Source: Streptomyces longispororuber (lineage in GTDB: Bacteria > Actinomycetota > Actinomycetes > Streptomycetales > Streptomycetaceae). Taken from it: a DNA stretch of 64,000 nt. Positions 44,851-52,993 of the stretch are shown here, in pieces. Where the stretch lies: the NCBI RefSeq assembly GCF_024448165.1, contig NZ_JAMOLN010000002.1, positions 62,001 through 126,000 on the forward strand. Reading direction: 5' to 3'. Position 1 is the first letter of the stretch, and each line of letters starts with the position of its first letter. Both the position numbers and the translations under genes were made by a program. The notes beneath the pieces are model-generated. The model saw only the letters and a program-made list of their open reading frames with translations, ran no database searches and was not told the origin of the DNA.

Positions 44851-45667
44851 CCGCACCGCCGCCGCACGCATCGACAAGAAGCACCTCACGCTCCTGCCCC
44901 ACACCGACGTCGGCACCCTGATCGCGTCTGGCCCCGATTGGGCGCAGCAGGCGGCGGCCGACAGCTCCGAACGGCTTCCCCTCCAGGCCGCAACACCGGC
45001 AGAACCCCTGTACACCCCGGCCAGAGTCATCCGAGTGGAGGCCAATTACCCCACCCGCAGCAAGGAACTGGGCAAACAGCGCCCCCTGGCGCCGTCCATG
45101 TGCGTTACCCGCCCGAGCGCCACCGCAGGCGCCCGGGCGACCATTTCGCTGCCGGCCTTGGCCGGGACCGGTACGGGCTGGGGCGTCGAACTCGGCGTCG
45201 TCATCGCACACCCCGCCCACCGCATCGCCGCATCCACGTCCTTCGGCCACATCGCCGGCTACGTCGTCATCAGTCAATCGCACGCCCTGGACGATGCAGC
45301 GGACCGGCCGGACCCTTCAACTCACCCCCTCGACCCTTCCCTCCTCATCGGGCCGACCTTGGTCACCCCCGATCAACTGCCACCCGGCGGGCGAGGACTC
45401 ACCCTGACAGCCACGCTCGACGGCCGGCTGATCCAGAAGGCCAACACCTCCGAGCTGTACTTCGACGTCGCCACCCTGGTCGCCCACGCCAGCACGCTCA
45501 CCCCCCTCCGCCCCGGAGACCTCATCGTCACCGGCACACCAGGCGGCACACACGACCACCCGCTGGCCGACGGTCAGCACCTCAATGCCGGCATCAAGGG
45601 CCTGGGAGACATCGACATCAACCTCACCACGACGTCCCCACAGCTGCTGCCCTGCAGCCTTGCCTGA
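44819..45667 (+). CDS. Fumarylacetoacetate hydrolase (FAH) family protein
   Basis: A 282-residue protein. RVIRVEANYPTRSKELGKQRP opens the FAH-like domain, followed by FGHIAGYVVISQSHALDD and the C-terminal block RPGDLIVTGTPGGTHDH that is typical of the family. FAH enzymes hydrolyse or decarboxylate 2-keto acids with a Mg ion. The usual VFGYTVLNDVSARD motif is altered, so the substrate is uncertain. The ATG lies 32 bases inside the kinase gene, so the three genes form one operon. Confidence 0.85.
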   Translation: MRLTTVRVTRDRTAAARIDKKHLTLLPHTDVGTLIASGPDWAQQAAADSSERLPLQAATPAEPLYTPARVIRVEANYPTRSKELGKQRPLAPSMCVTRPSATAGARATISLPALAGTGTGWGVELGVVIAHPAHRIAASTSFGHIAGYVVISQSHALDDAADRPDPSTHPLDPSLLIGPTLVTPDQLPPGGRGLTLTATLDGRLIQKANTSELYFDVATLVAHASTLTPLRPGDLIVTGTPGGTHDHPLADGQHLNAGIKGLGDIDINLTTTSPQLLPCSLA

Positions 45668-46303
45668 AGTGCCGACCTGCATGCGCGTGTCCGGGGCCAG
45701 GGCTGCCACGAGTACGAAAGACCGTCGCGTTCACGTGGCTTCCTCGCGCACGGCTGTGGAGAGCATCCGCGCATCATGATCGGAGTGTGATCGGTCTTGG
45801 AGAGGGCGGGGGACCCTGGAAACCGCGTGGCACGGGAGGGGCGCCAAGTCGGCGCGACGCGGCGGGTCCTGAGCAGCGTGACGGCGCAGCTGGTATCTGC
45901 GCTGCTGCGCGCCTGGATGGACCGCTACGCGGATCTGCGCACGCGCTGGTACCGAGACGACGGCATCGACGAGATGTCCCTGGGGGCCTCGATGCCCGCC
46001 TGATCACATCGCGCTGCGTCACGTTCAGCGCCGGTGTTGGCGTCGTCTGTGAAGGGGGCTTGCGTTAGGCCTTCTCACCGTTGCGAGGTGCTGTGGCGAG
46101 GACGGCGTCCAGTATGCGCCGCGAGCTCTCCAGTTGGCTGATCGTCTCGGTGATGCGGGCTTGTTCGCGCAACGCGGGACAGGGTCGACCGGCTCCGCGA
46201 TCGACGCCGCGTGATCCGGTTCGACGGGCCCTCTTGCCGGGGCCGGGCAGGCATTTCACACTGCGGGTCACGGGCGTGTGGGGAGTGGGGGAGTGGGGGA
46301 GCG
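45668..46303. other. Region with gene remnants
   Basis: 636 bases. A plus frame (45797-46003) ends ALLRAWMDRYADLRTRWYRDD and looks protein-like but is unidentified. On the minus strand 46065-46180 encodes REQARITETISQLESSRRIL and then DAVLATA, which resembles the coiled-coil end of a MerR-type regulator. No complete gene is seen. Confidence 0.4.
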
Positions 46304-46990
46304 ATGGCAGCACGACGGCGCCGCCGGCGGATGAGGAAGCGGACGCGCAGGCACTTACAGGGCTGGGGCGCGGTGGCGGTGGTGATCGCTGCGGTGTGGG
46401 TGGCCGGGAACTGGGCGGTGGTGTGGCCCGTCATGGCGGTGGTGTTGGTCATCGCCGTGGTGGGTGGGGCCGGGTGGCGGTTGTGGCGGGCGCACCGGCG
46501 CGCGCTCGGCGAGGACCGGCAGTGGCGGGCACAGGAGGAGGCCAAGGCGCGGGAGTTGTCGATGGCAGAGGTCGACGCGTTGTCCTGGCAGGACTTCGAG
46601 CACTACGTCGCTGACCTTTGTCGGCGGGACGGGTGTACGCAGGTCGTCGTCAGCGGCAGGAGCGGAGATCTGGGCGCCGATGTCGTCGGCTACCTCGCGG
46701 ACGGCCGCAAGCTGGTCGTCCAGGTGAAGAAGTATGCGCCGCAGCGCAGCGTGTCCTCGCAGGACATGCAGAAGTTCGTCGGCACCGCGCGCCTGGAGCA
46801 CGGCGCGGACGTCGCCTTGTTCGTCACCACGTGCCGCGCGTTCACGAGGGCCGCGCTGGGGCTGGCGGTGCGCCAGGACGTCGTGGCCCTGCACCGCGAC
46901 CTGCTGGGGTCCTGGGTCAAGGGCGCCCACCTGGAGACACTGATCCCGCTCAGCGGAAGCGGCGGCGGCGCGCGACGCCCGCCCGCCTGA
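46304..46990 (+). CDS. Membrane-anchored Mrr-type restriction endonuclease
   Basis: A 228-residue protein. A basic N-terminus and two membrane helices (WGAVAVVIAAVWVAGNWAVV, PVMAVVLVIAVVGGAGWRLW) precede a PD-(D/E)xK domain. SWQDFEHYVADLCRRDGCTQ, then SGRSGDLGADVVGYLADGRKLVVQVKKY gives the D...QVK active site of Mrr/McrBC-like endonucleases; SVSSQDMQKFVGTARLEHGAD follows. Mrr enzymes cut modified DNA. The membrane anchor suggests action on incoming DNA, which is inference. The ATG follows GGGGGAG. No methylase or motor subunit is nearby. Confidence 0.88.
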   Translation: MAARRRRRRMRKRTRRHLQGWGAVAVVIAAVWVAGNWAVVWPVMAVVLVIAVVGGAGWRLWRAHRRALGEDRQWRAQEEAKARELSMAEVDALSWQDFEHYVADLCRRDGCTQVVVSGRSGDLGADVVGYLADGRKLVVQVKKYAPQRSVSSQDMQKFVGTARLEHGADVALFVTTCRAFTRAALGLAVRQDVVALHRDLLGSWVKGAHLETLIPLSGSGGGARRPPA

Positions 46991-47279
46991 CCGGGAACCG
47001 TCTGGGCACAGATCCAGGAGCGGGTGTGGGGTGCTGTAGGTGGCTGCGTGTTCCAGGATGAGTGCGGATCGCCCGGCTCAGTGCTGTTGACGTCGGACTG
47101 GCCGGAGGTGTGGTGCCCAGGTTCGCGAGGAACCTGGGGGTCCCTTTGAGTTGTGGCGCAATCCGGGGCCGAGTCTCGTGCTGTCGTGGATGCTGAAGCT
47201 CGGCTTTTCCGTAGTGGACCGGTGGGCCCATAAGGCCTGGCGCAGACTGGTCCGTCACGATGATCGGGGGAACGGAACC

Positions 47280-47747
47280 TTGCGTACTCGCACGCTACTC
47301 AGAGCAACTGTCGTCGCAGTACTGCTGACCGGTGGACTCGCCACGACAGCAGGAGCCACCCCAACCCCTTCTGGTACTGGCTCCGGGAAGAGGCAGTCGG
47401 CCTCCGGAGCAGGGTCCTCGGCTTCCGCCGTCTCACCGTCGGTGTCACCGTATGCGCCGAGCGGTCACTATCCCGATGGCGTCAATCCCCCCTGCGAGGA
47501 GGGCAACTTCTGCGCCAAGGTGTGGGACAAATCGACCGACGACTGGAAGGTCTTCTGGTTCAACAAGTGCGCCACGTACTCGTTGTCGAACTGGGAAGGC
47601 CCGGGGCCGTACTTCAACAACCAGACAGGCGGCCGCGCCGTTGCGTCGTTCTACCGCCGGGACGGCAGCAGCATGAAGAACGTCTCGCCCGGTGACGATG
47701 GCTGGTGGGACTGGTCCCCGGTCTGGAAGATCCGTAACTGCTACTGA
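47280..47747 (+). CDS. Secreted small protein, I36/crystallin-like
   Basis: A 155-residue protein with a signal peptide (LLRATVVAVLLTGGLATTAGA) and a Ser/Gly-rich linker. A compact domain follows: CEEGNFCAKVWDKSTDDWKV, FNKCATYSLSNWEGPGPYFNN and WSPVWKIRNCY. The aromatic-rich pattern with a FY.C..Y.L.NW core fits the beta/gamma-crystallin-like peptidase inhibitor I36 group common in streptomycetes. The likely start is TTG at 47280 after GGGGGAACGG. Confidence 0.7.
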   Translation: MRTRTLLRATVVAVLLTGGLATTAGATPTPSGTGSGKRQSASGAGSSASAVSPSVSPYAPSGHYPDGVNPPCEEGNFCAKVWDKSTDDWKVFWFNKCATYSLSNWEGPGPYFNNQTGGRAVASFYRRDGSSMKNVSPGDDGWWDWSPVWKIRNCY

Positions 47748-47950
47748 GCCGCCTCAGCGCTCAGTGCCGCCGCATGGTCAGGTCGAGATGCCACCCGATC
47801 GTGCAGCAGGCCCGCCAGCGCGTCCTTCGGAGCACACCGCCTCACCGAAGCCGCGGCCCGCGCCAGGTGCCGCCCCCGCCCGCGGGTCCCTCACCGGCCG
47901 GCACGCAGGGCACCCGACGACCGCCTGCGTAAGACGTGCGTGGGCTGGGT

Positions 47951-48196
47951 TCAGCGCTGCGACGCCCTGCGCTGCAAGGCCTCGCGCCGGGAGCGGAGCT
48001 TCTTCTGGCGCTTCTGGCTGGCCTTGCGGCGTTCCGCGCGCTCGCGGGCGGCGGGGCTCCTGAGTTTGGTGTGGTCCGGCAGGCGGTACAGGGCCCACAC
48101 CAAGCCGATGATCAGCAGCAGGAACACGATGCCGAGGGCAGCTGCGGCCCCCGGCGGCAGGTCTCCGACCTGTTCGACCCGTGTACGGATGTTCAT
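47951..48196 (-). CDS. Small single-helix membrane protein
   Basis: An 81-residue protein: a short head, one membrane helix (AALGIVFLLLIIGLVWALYRL) and a very basic tail (ARERAERRKASQKRQKKLRSRREALQRR). The tail could bind RNA, DNA or anionic lipid. The ATG at 48196 follows GGGGGACGC. Unknown function. Confidence 0.75.
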   Translation of the reverse strand: MNIRTRVEQVGDLPPGAAAALGIVFLLLIIGLVWALYRLPDHTKLRSPAARERAERRKASQKRQKKLRSRREALQRRASQR

Positions 48197-48612
48197 GCGT
48201 CCCCCGATGTTGTGTCCATGCCCGTGTAGCCGGACCCTAGCAAGGGCGTCAGGCTGGCGTGTGCAGCCAGGCCGGCGCCGCAGCGCTCGCCTGTACAAAA
48301 CGTCGACGTTGCCGACGTTGGCCGACCTGGCACGACGAACTGACATGGAAAACCGGCCGCCGGCGAAGGGGTCCGGCCGGGCGGCTGAGGACTAGTCTGG
48401 GATCCGTTCCGTGAGTTGCCCAAGCCGGGTGGAGCCGGCGCGGGGGTAGTTCGGACGGTTTATCGGGATCGAGGCGCAGTCAGTACGTTCCGTCAGCGGA
48501 CATGGCGCGGCTGGTATCAGCCGGATCTTCAATTGGTGGCCTCTTCGAATGCGTCTGTGCGCCTTGCCCCTGCCCACTGAATTGTCTGGGGGCGACAGAA
48601 CGGACACATGTG
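48197..48612. other. Divergent intergenic region
   Basis: 416 bases between the small membrane gene and the GAF-ANTAR gene. No gene or clear operator seen. Confidence 0.4.
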
Positions 48613-49344
48613 ATGCCTGCTATGCCGCGTGATGTGCTGGTCGCCCAGGCCGTCTTCGACCTGATGGCGCGTACGGACGGATTCGATGTACTGGAACTGA
48701 TGCATGATCTGACGACGCACACCGTGCGTCTGGTGGAGGTGCGTTCGGCCGGTGTGACGGTCCTGGACAGCGACGGCCGGGTCGACTACCTCACCGCCTC
48801 CGACGAAGCGTGCCGACGCCTGGAAGAGGACCAGGTCGAACTGGACGAGGGGCCCTGCCTGGACAGCACGCGCAGCGGCAGCGTCCTGGGTCCCGTGAGC
48901 TTGCGTCCCCCCGGCCCCGGGCGCTGGCCGCGGTTCACGTCGCGCGCACGGGCTGCCGGATACAGCAGTGTCGCCTCGGTGCCCCTGCGCGTTTCCCAAG
49001 GCACCGTGGGTGCGGTGAACCTGCTGCATTCGGGGCCCCGCTCGATGACCGGCGTAGACCTACAACTGGTCCAGGTGCTGGCTGATACCGCCGGGATCTG
49101 CATGCACCAGCGCCGGACCCTGATGGTCCGGAACGAAGTCATCGCCCACCTCGAAACAGCCCTGGACTCGCGCATCGTCATCGAGCAGGCCAAAGGCATG
49201 CTGGCCGCCAGGCTGGGCTCCGACGTGCAAGACGCCTTCGCCCGGCTGCGTGCACACGCCCGCTCCCGACAGCTGAAGCTCACGGATCTGGCCCACCTGG
49301 TCGTACACGGGCACATCCCGGCGGAACTGGACAGGACGCTCTGA
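48613..49344 (+). CDS. GAF and ANTAR domain transcription antiterminator
   Basis: A 243-residue protein. The GAF domain is at about 20-165 (RLVEVRSAGVTVLDSDGRVDYLTASDE, VSLRPPGPGRWPRF, VPLRVSQGTVGAVNLLHSG). The ANTAR RNA-binding domain is at about 180-240 (LETALDSRIVIEQAKGMLAARLG, then AFARLRAHARSRQLKLTDLAHLVV). ANTAR domains stop termination by binding paired hairpins in leader RNAs. The ATG at 48613 is chosen, with 48622 as an alternative. A second GAF-ANTAR gene starts one base after its stop. Confidence 0.9.
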   Translation: MPAMPRDVLVAQAVFDLMARTDGFDVLELMHDLTTHTVRLVEVRSAGVTVLDSDGRVDYLTASDEACRRLEEDQVELDEGPCLDSTRSGSVLGPVSLRPPGPGRWPRFTSRARAAGYSSVASVPLRVSQGTVGAVNLLHSGPRSMTGVDLQLVQVLADTAGICMHQRRTLMVRNEVIAHLETALDSRIVIEQAKGMLAARLGSDVQDAFARLRAHARSRQLKLTDLAHLVVHGHIPAELDRTL

Positions 49345-49345
49345 G

Positions 49346-50098
49346 GTGCCTCGCGACAGGCGGGACAGCGAATTCGGCGCTGTCCCATCACCTTGCGACC
49401 CGCTGGCCGAAGTGCTGGCCCGCGCCCACCGCGCTGTCCGTTCCGGATACGGACCGCACGGCGCACTGCCGACCGAAACCGCCCGCTTGTTCGGCCTGGA
49501 TGCCCTGACCTTGAACGCCCTTACCCACGACGGTCAGCTCGAACTGATGTGGGCCGACCCGCCCGAGGGGCTGGGACCCGAACTCGACACCCTGCAGTAC
49601 ACCCTGGGCGACGGACCCACACTGCAGGCCGCCCTCGAAGGCCGTGCCGTGACCGAGCCCCATCTGACCACGGCAGACACGGCCCGCTGGCCCCTGTTCC
49701 TGCCCGCAGCCGCCCGCACCCCGGCCCGTGCCACCGTCGCTCTGCCTCTGTTGCTCGGCGGAGCCAGCATCGGGGTCCTCACCGGCTACCGCACCACTCC
49801 CGGCCTCCCCACCACCCGCCAACTCGATGCCCTCAACCGCCTGGCGGCCACCCTCCTGCTGTTCCTGACCACTGCACTCGCCGCCCCGGTCAACGGCCCC
49901 ACACAGAACGGCGGTCTGCGGATCTACCGTGCCGAGATCCACCAGGCCACCGGCTACCTCGCCGCTGAACTCGGCATCCCCGTCGGCCAGGCCCTGCTGC
50001 GTCTGCGGGCCCACGCCACCGCCCACGACCAGCCTCTCGCCGACCTCGCCCACGCCTTCCTCATGCGCAGCCTGCCCGCCGACACCCTTCATCAGTGA
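49346..50098 (+). CDS. GAF domain protein with divergent ANTAR-like end
   Basis: A 250-residue protein. The GAF domain is at about 20-175 (LDALTLNALTHDGQLELMWAD, LQYTLGDGPTLQAALEGRAV, VALPLLLGGASIGVLTGY). The end (YRAEIHQATGYLAAELGIPVGQALLRLRAHATAHDQPLADLAHAF) is laid out like ANTAR but with HQATGYLA where EQAKGMLA is usual, so its RNA-binding residues differ. The GTG lies one base after the upstream stop, so the two proteins are made together and may pair. Confidence 0.85.
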   Translation: MPRDRRDSEFGAVPSPCDPLAEVLARAHRAVRSGYGPHGALPTETARLFGLDALTLNALTHDGQLELMWADPPEGLGPELDTLQYTLGDGPTLQAALEGRAVTEPHLTTADTARWPLFLPAAARTPARATVALPLLLGGASIGVLTGYRTTPGLPTTRQLDALNRLAATLLLFLTTALAAPVNGPTQNGGLRIYRAEIHQATGYLAAELGIPVGQALLRLRAHATAHDQPLADLAHAFLMRSLPADTLHQ

Positions 50099-50294
50099 AC
50101 CCGACACGGGCAACTGGCATGCTGCGGAGGCGGATCACGCGGCCAGGAGGGGTGTTGAGGCGAGCAGGGCGGCCGCGGCTAGGGCCTGTTCTGAGCCTCG
50201 ATCATGAGGTTCGGGTGAGGTCCTTGACCGAGATCGTGGATGCCCGCGCGGACTTCCAGACCGCTCCCTCCTCCTGCTTCCGCAGCCGCGCGGT

Positions 50295-50640
50295 CAGAAG
50301 AAGCTGGCCGACCTGCGCGGCGACGACCCCCTGCGCTACCTGGCCGCCGGCGGTTCGTCCGGCACCGCCCTGGACCACACCTCGGTCACCTGGCGTGACA
50401 CCCGCGTCGCCGTGCAGCGCAGCGGCTCGACCAGCGAGGACGGTTACCTGCGGGTCAACACGGACTTCCGCAACCACGGCCACCCCGACGAACTCGCCGT
50501 CCAGGTCTACGCCCACGACCGGCTGCCGCTGCCCGCCGTCGGTGCCTACGCCGACGATCCCACGGCCAACTGGCTGCGCAAGGCCACTGAGTCCCTGAGC
50601 AGCGTCACCATCGACGGACGCACCCAGGACCCGAACGCCA
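50295..50640 (+). pseudogene. Gene remnant (unidentified)
   Basis: Clean coding frame without a start: KKLADLRGDDPLRYLAAGG, then VTWRDTRVAVQRSGSTSEDG and VNTDFRNHGHPDELAVQVYA. It runs antisense into the lipoprotein gene without its own stop. Both ends are missing; the family is not recognised. Confidence 0.55.
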
Positions 50641-50653
50641 AGGGGGCGCTGAG

Positions 50654-51340
50654 TCAGACGATGACGGGTACGGTCTCGGTGCGCTTGGTGGACCAGTTGG
50701 TGACGATGGGCTTGTCGACGGTGGCGGTGTCGGGAAGCTTGAGCTCGGCCGGGTTGGGGTCGCCCTCGGTGGTGGCGATGATGACGTTCTCGAACTCCAC
50801 GCCGCCGTTCTCCTTGGTGGTCTTGGGGCTGATGCCCGTGTAGGCGACGGCGGAGCCCGAGAGCTTGATGGGGTCTTCGCCGCCCTGCCCGACGGGGGAG
50901 GCGACGCCGTCGGTGCCGGAGCCGAACGACACGCTGGGCGTGTTGACGTCCAGATAGCAGGTGATGCCGGACTTGGCCTTGGCGGTGACGAGGTAGTAGC
51001 CGCCGGCCTGCGACTCTGAAGTCACCGTGAAGTCCAGGTCGTTGGTGCCGCAGGACTGCCCGTATCCGCTCTTTTCGCCGCCCGTGGTGCCCGTCTTGTC
51101 GTCTGAATCGCCGCTGCTGGAACCGCCGTTGGAGGAGCCCTTGGTGGTGGAGCCACCCGCGGAGGGGGCGTCGCTGGGGGAGCTGTCGCCATCGGACGAG
51201 GCGACGGCCGAGGGGCTCGCGGTGCCGTCGGCGTTCGTGTCGTCGTCGGGACCGCAGGCGGTGGCGGTGACGGCGAGGACCGTCACGGCCGCAGTGGCCA
51301 GGGCGAGACGGGCGGAACGGGCGGCGAGACGCGGACGCAT
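50654..51340 (-). CDS. DUF4232-like lipoprotein
   Basis: A 228-residue exported protein. A signal peptide with lipobox VTATAC (Cys near residue 29) is followed by a Ser/Gly/Asp-rich linker of about 60 residues. The DUF4232-like beta domain then follows: CGTNDLDFTVTSESQAGGYYLVTAKAKSGITCYLD, GEDPIKLSGSAVAYTGI and ELKLPDTATVDKPIVTNWS. A disulfide between the two Cys of the domain is likely. The ATG at 51340 follows GGAGATCACG. Common, functionally uncharacterised surface protein. Confidence 0.85.
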   Translation of the reverse strand: MRPRLAARSARLALATAAVTVLAVTATACGPDDDTNADGTASPSAVASSDGDSSPSDAPSAGGSTTKGSSNGGSSSGDSDDKTGTTGGEKSGYGQSCGTNDLDFTVTSESQAGGYYLVTAKAKSGITCYLDVNTPSVSFGSGTDGVASPVGQGGEDPIKLSGSAVAYTGISPKTTKENGGVEFENVIIATTEGDPNPAELKLPDTATVDKPIVTNWSTKRTETVPVIV

Positions 51341-51563
51341 CGTGATCTCCAGTGGCTTGTCGGTAGCGGAGCTTCCTCCTGACACCGACGACACTAGGGT
51401 CGCATCGATCTTCAAATGATCCTGTACATGTCCGGGTTCTGTCTCAGCGACTTCGGTTGGGCGTCTCGTACAGAACGGTGGAACCGTCGCACAGGAGCCT
51501 GCGACAGCGACCTCGGCGAGGTGCGTAGAGGGAGATCACGACCTCTCCGTGTGTGCGTCCGGG

Positions 51564-51701
51564 CTCGGCGTGCGCGTCGACGACCTGCTCCAGGGGGTGG
51601 GGCTGTTCGCCTGCCACCGCTACCTGACCGGCCACCGGCTCGACATCACCAGCGCCAGCCGGGGCCTGAACGGCGCCGAAGGCATGGTGGATCCCCAGTG
51701 A
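51564..51701 (+). pseudogene. Short 3' gene remnant (unidentified)
   Basis: LGVRVDDLLQGVGLFACHRY, then LTGHRLDITSASRGLNGAE up to a stop at 51701. It reads as the C-terminal end of a real protein with the rest lost. Confidence 0.45.
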
Positions 51702-51720
51702 AGATCCGCCTGGATCTCGG

Positions 51721-52014
51721 TCAGTCGATGCCTTCGACGATGCGGAAGTCGCGCTCGACGCCGTCGGAGAGGGCGACCAGCGCCTCCTGGTAGGCCGCAC
51801 TCTCGCGCGCCGCGACGGCCTGCTCGAAGCTGTCGAACTCGATCAGGACGGTGCGCTCGGCGATCCCGGCGTCATGTGCCACGACCCGACCGCCGCGGAC
51901 GAGCACCCGGCCGCCCCCGGCCCTGACGGCCGGAGCGGCCAGCTTGTTGTAAGCGGCCAGTCTCTCAGGGGCTGAGATGGTGCGGCAGACGCTGACCCGG
52001 TAGCCCTTGGGCAT
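51721..52014 (-). CDS. DUF1330 family protein
   Basis: A 97-residue protein: KGYRVSVCRTISAPERLAAYNKLAAPAVRAGGGRVLVRGG, then RTVLIEFDSFEQAVAARESAAYQEAL and VERDFRIVEG. This is the ferredoxin-like dimeric alpha/beta barrel of DUF1330, related to stress-response monooxygenase folds. The ATG follows GGAGGTTCC. Function unknown. Confidence 0.9.
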   Translation of the reverse strand: MPKGYRVSVCRTISAPERLAAYNKLAAPAVRAGGGRVLVRGGRVVAHDAGIAERTVLIEFDSFEQAVAARESAAYQEALVALSDGVERDFRIVEGID

Positions 52015-52120
52015 GGAACCTCCGGTGTCGGGATGAGTGCATCTGACTTACGGGTGGGTCTCGGGCAAGTGTCGGCGGCCGTCCATGTCGGCCTGCTGAC
52101 CACCGCGAGTCGCCTTCGTG

Positions 52121-52993
52121 TCAGCCGAGCCGGGGAAGGCGGACGGCGCGCGCGATTTCTGCGGCGCCGCCCAGGCGGATCAGAGTCCCGGACGCGCTGC
52201 GTTGGGTGTTGGCGATGATCGTGGACGGATGGCCGAGGTGATCGCCCATGTCGACCGCGATGCCGGTGACACCCTGATCCGCGAGATACGCAGCCAGGCA
52301 TGCGGTGCTGTTGGCGTTGGCGGCATCCTCGGGGACGCCGATCGACGGGGCGAACATCCGGGCCGCCGCCCGACCGTCCGCATCGGGGATCGAGTAGGCG
52401 TAGCAGCCCAGCAGTCCGTAGCGGTCACAGACACGGCGCAGCGCCGTAAAGTCTGGACGGAGTTCGGCCAGCACGGTGCGCGATCGTACGGGTATGAGGA
52501 GCCGTGGCCGGCCGGGTGAGGCCACGCAGGTGCCGTCGGGAAGCGCTTCGTCCATCAGGCCGAGGGCGGTCGCGATCGCGCGGAGTTCGGGTTCCTCGGC
52601 GTCCCGCAGACTGATCGGGCCCGGGTCGAAAGTGGCTGTCAGGTCGTCGTGTCCTCGCTTCGCCCAGCCCTCGAATACGCGATTCGTGGTGTGCAGCGCG
52701 GCCCGGTAGTCGGCGTCGCTGCTGTGGCGCAGAGCGAGCAGCGCCAGTGTGGCGACTGTGCCGTGACCGCAGGCAGGCAGTTCCCCTTCGCGGGTGAAGA
52801 ACCGGAGCCGATACGAGGGTTGAGCCTGATCCTCGCCGTCCGTCGCAGCGACGAAGACCGCGTGCGAGGTGCCGGTCGCAGCAGGGATGCGCCGTCGCTC
52901 GGCATCGGTGAAGGGCGCGTCGTCGAGAACGGCGGTCGGACTGCCGCCCCGGCCCTGCCGTCGGCACGCGTCGACGATCGTCACCTCGGGCAT
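52121..52993 (-). CDS. PhzF-family protein lacking the catalytic Glu
   Basis: A 290-residue PhzF-fold protein. ACGHGTVATLALLAL and CYAYSIPDADGRAAARMFAPSIGVPEDAAN are family blocks. The usual G-N-P near the start is GSP, and the LSET motif that holds the catalytic Glu45 of PhzF reads GTSHAVFV, so the Glu is His. Isomerase or epimerase activity is therefore doubtful or altered. The ATG lies 13 bases inside the nadC gene, so the two are translationally coupled. Its link to quinolinate phosphoribosyltransferase is unusual. Confidence 0.85.
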   Translation of the reverse strand: MPEVTIVDACRRQGRGGSPTAVLDDAPFTDAERRRIPAATGTSHAVFVAATDGEDQAQPSYRLRFFTREGELPACGHGTVATLALLALRHSSDADYRAALHTTNRVFEGWAKRGHDDLTATFDPGPISLRDAEEPELRAIATALGLMDEALPDGTCVASPGRPRLLIPVRSRTVLAELRPDFTALRRVCDRYGLLGCYAYSIPDADGRAAARMFAPSIGVPEDAANANSTACLAAYLADQGVTGIAVDMGDHLGHPSTIIANTQRSASGTLIRLGGAAEIARAVRLPRLG

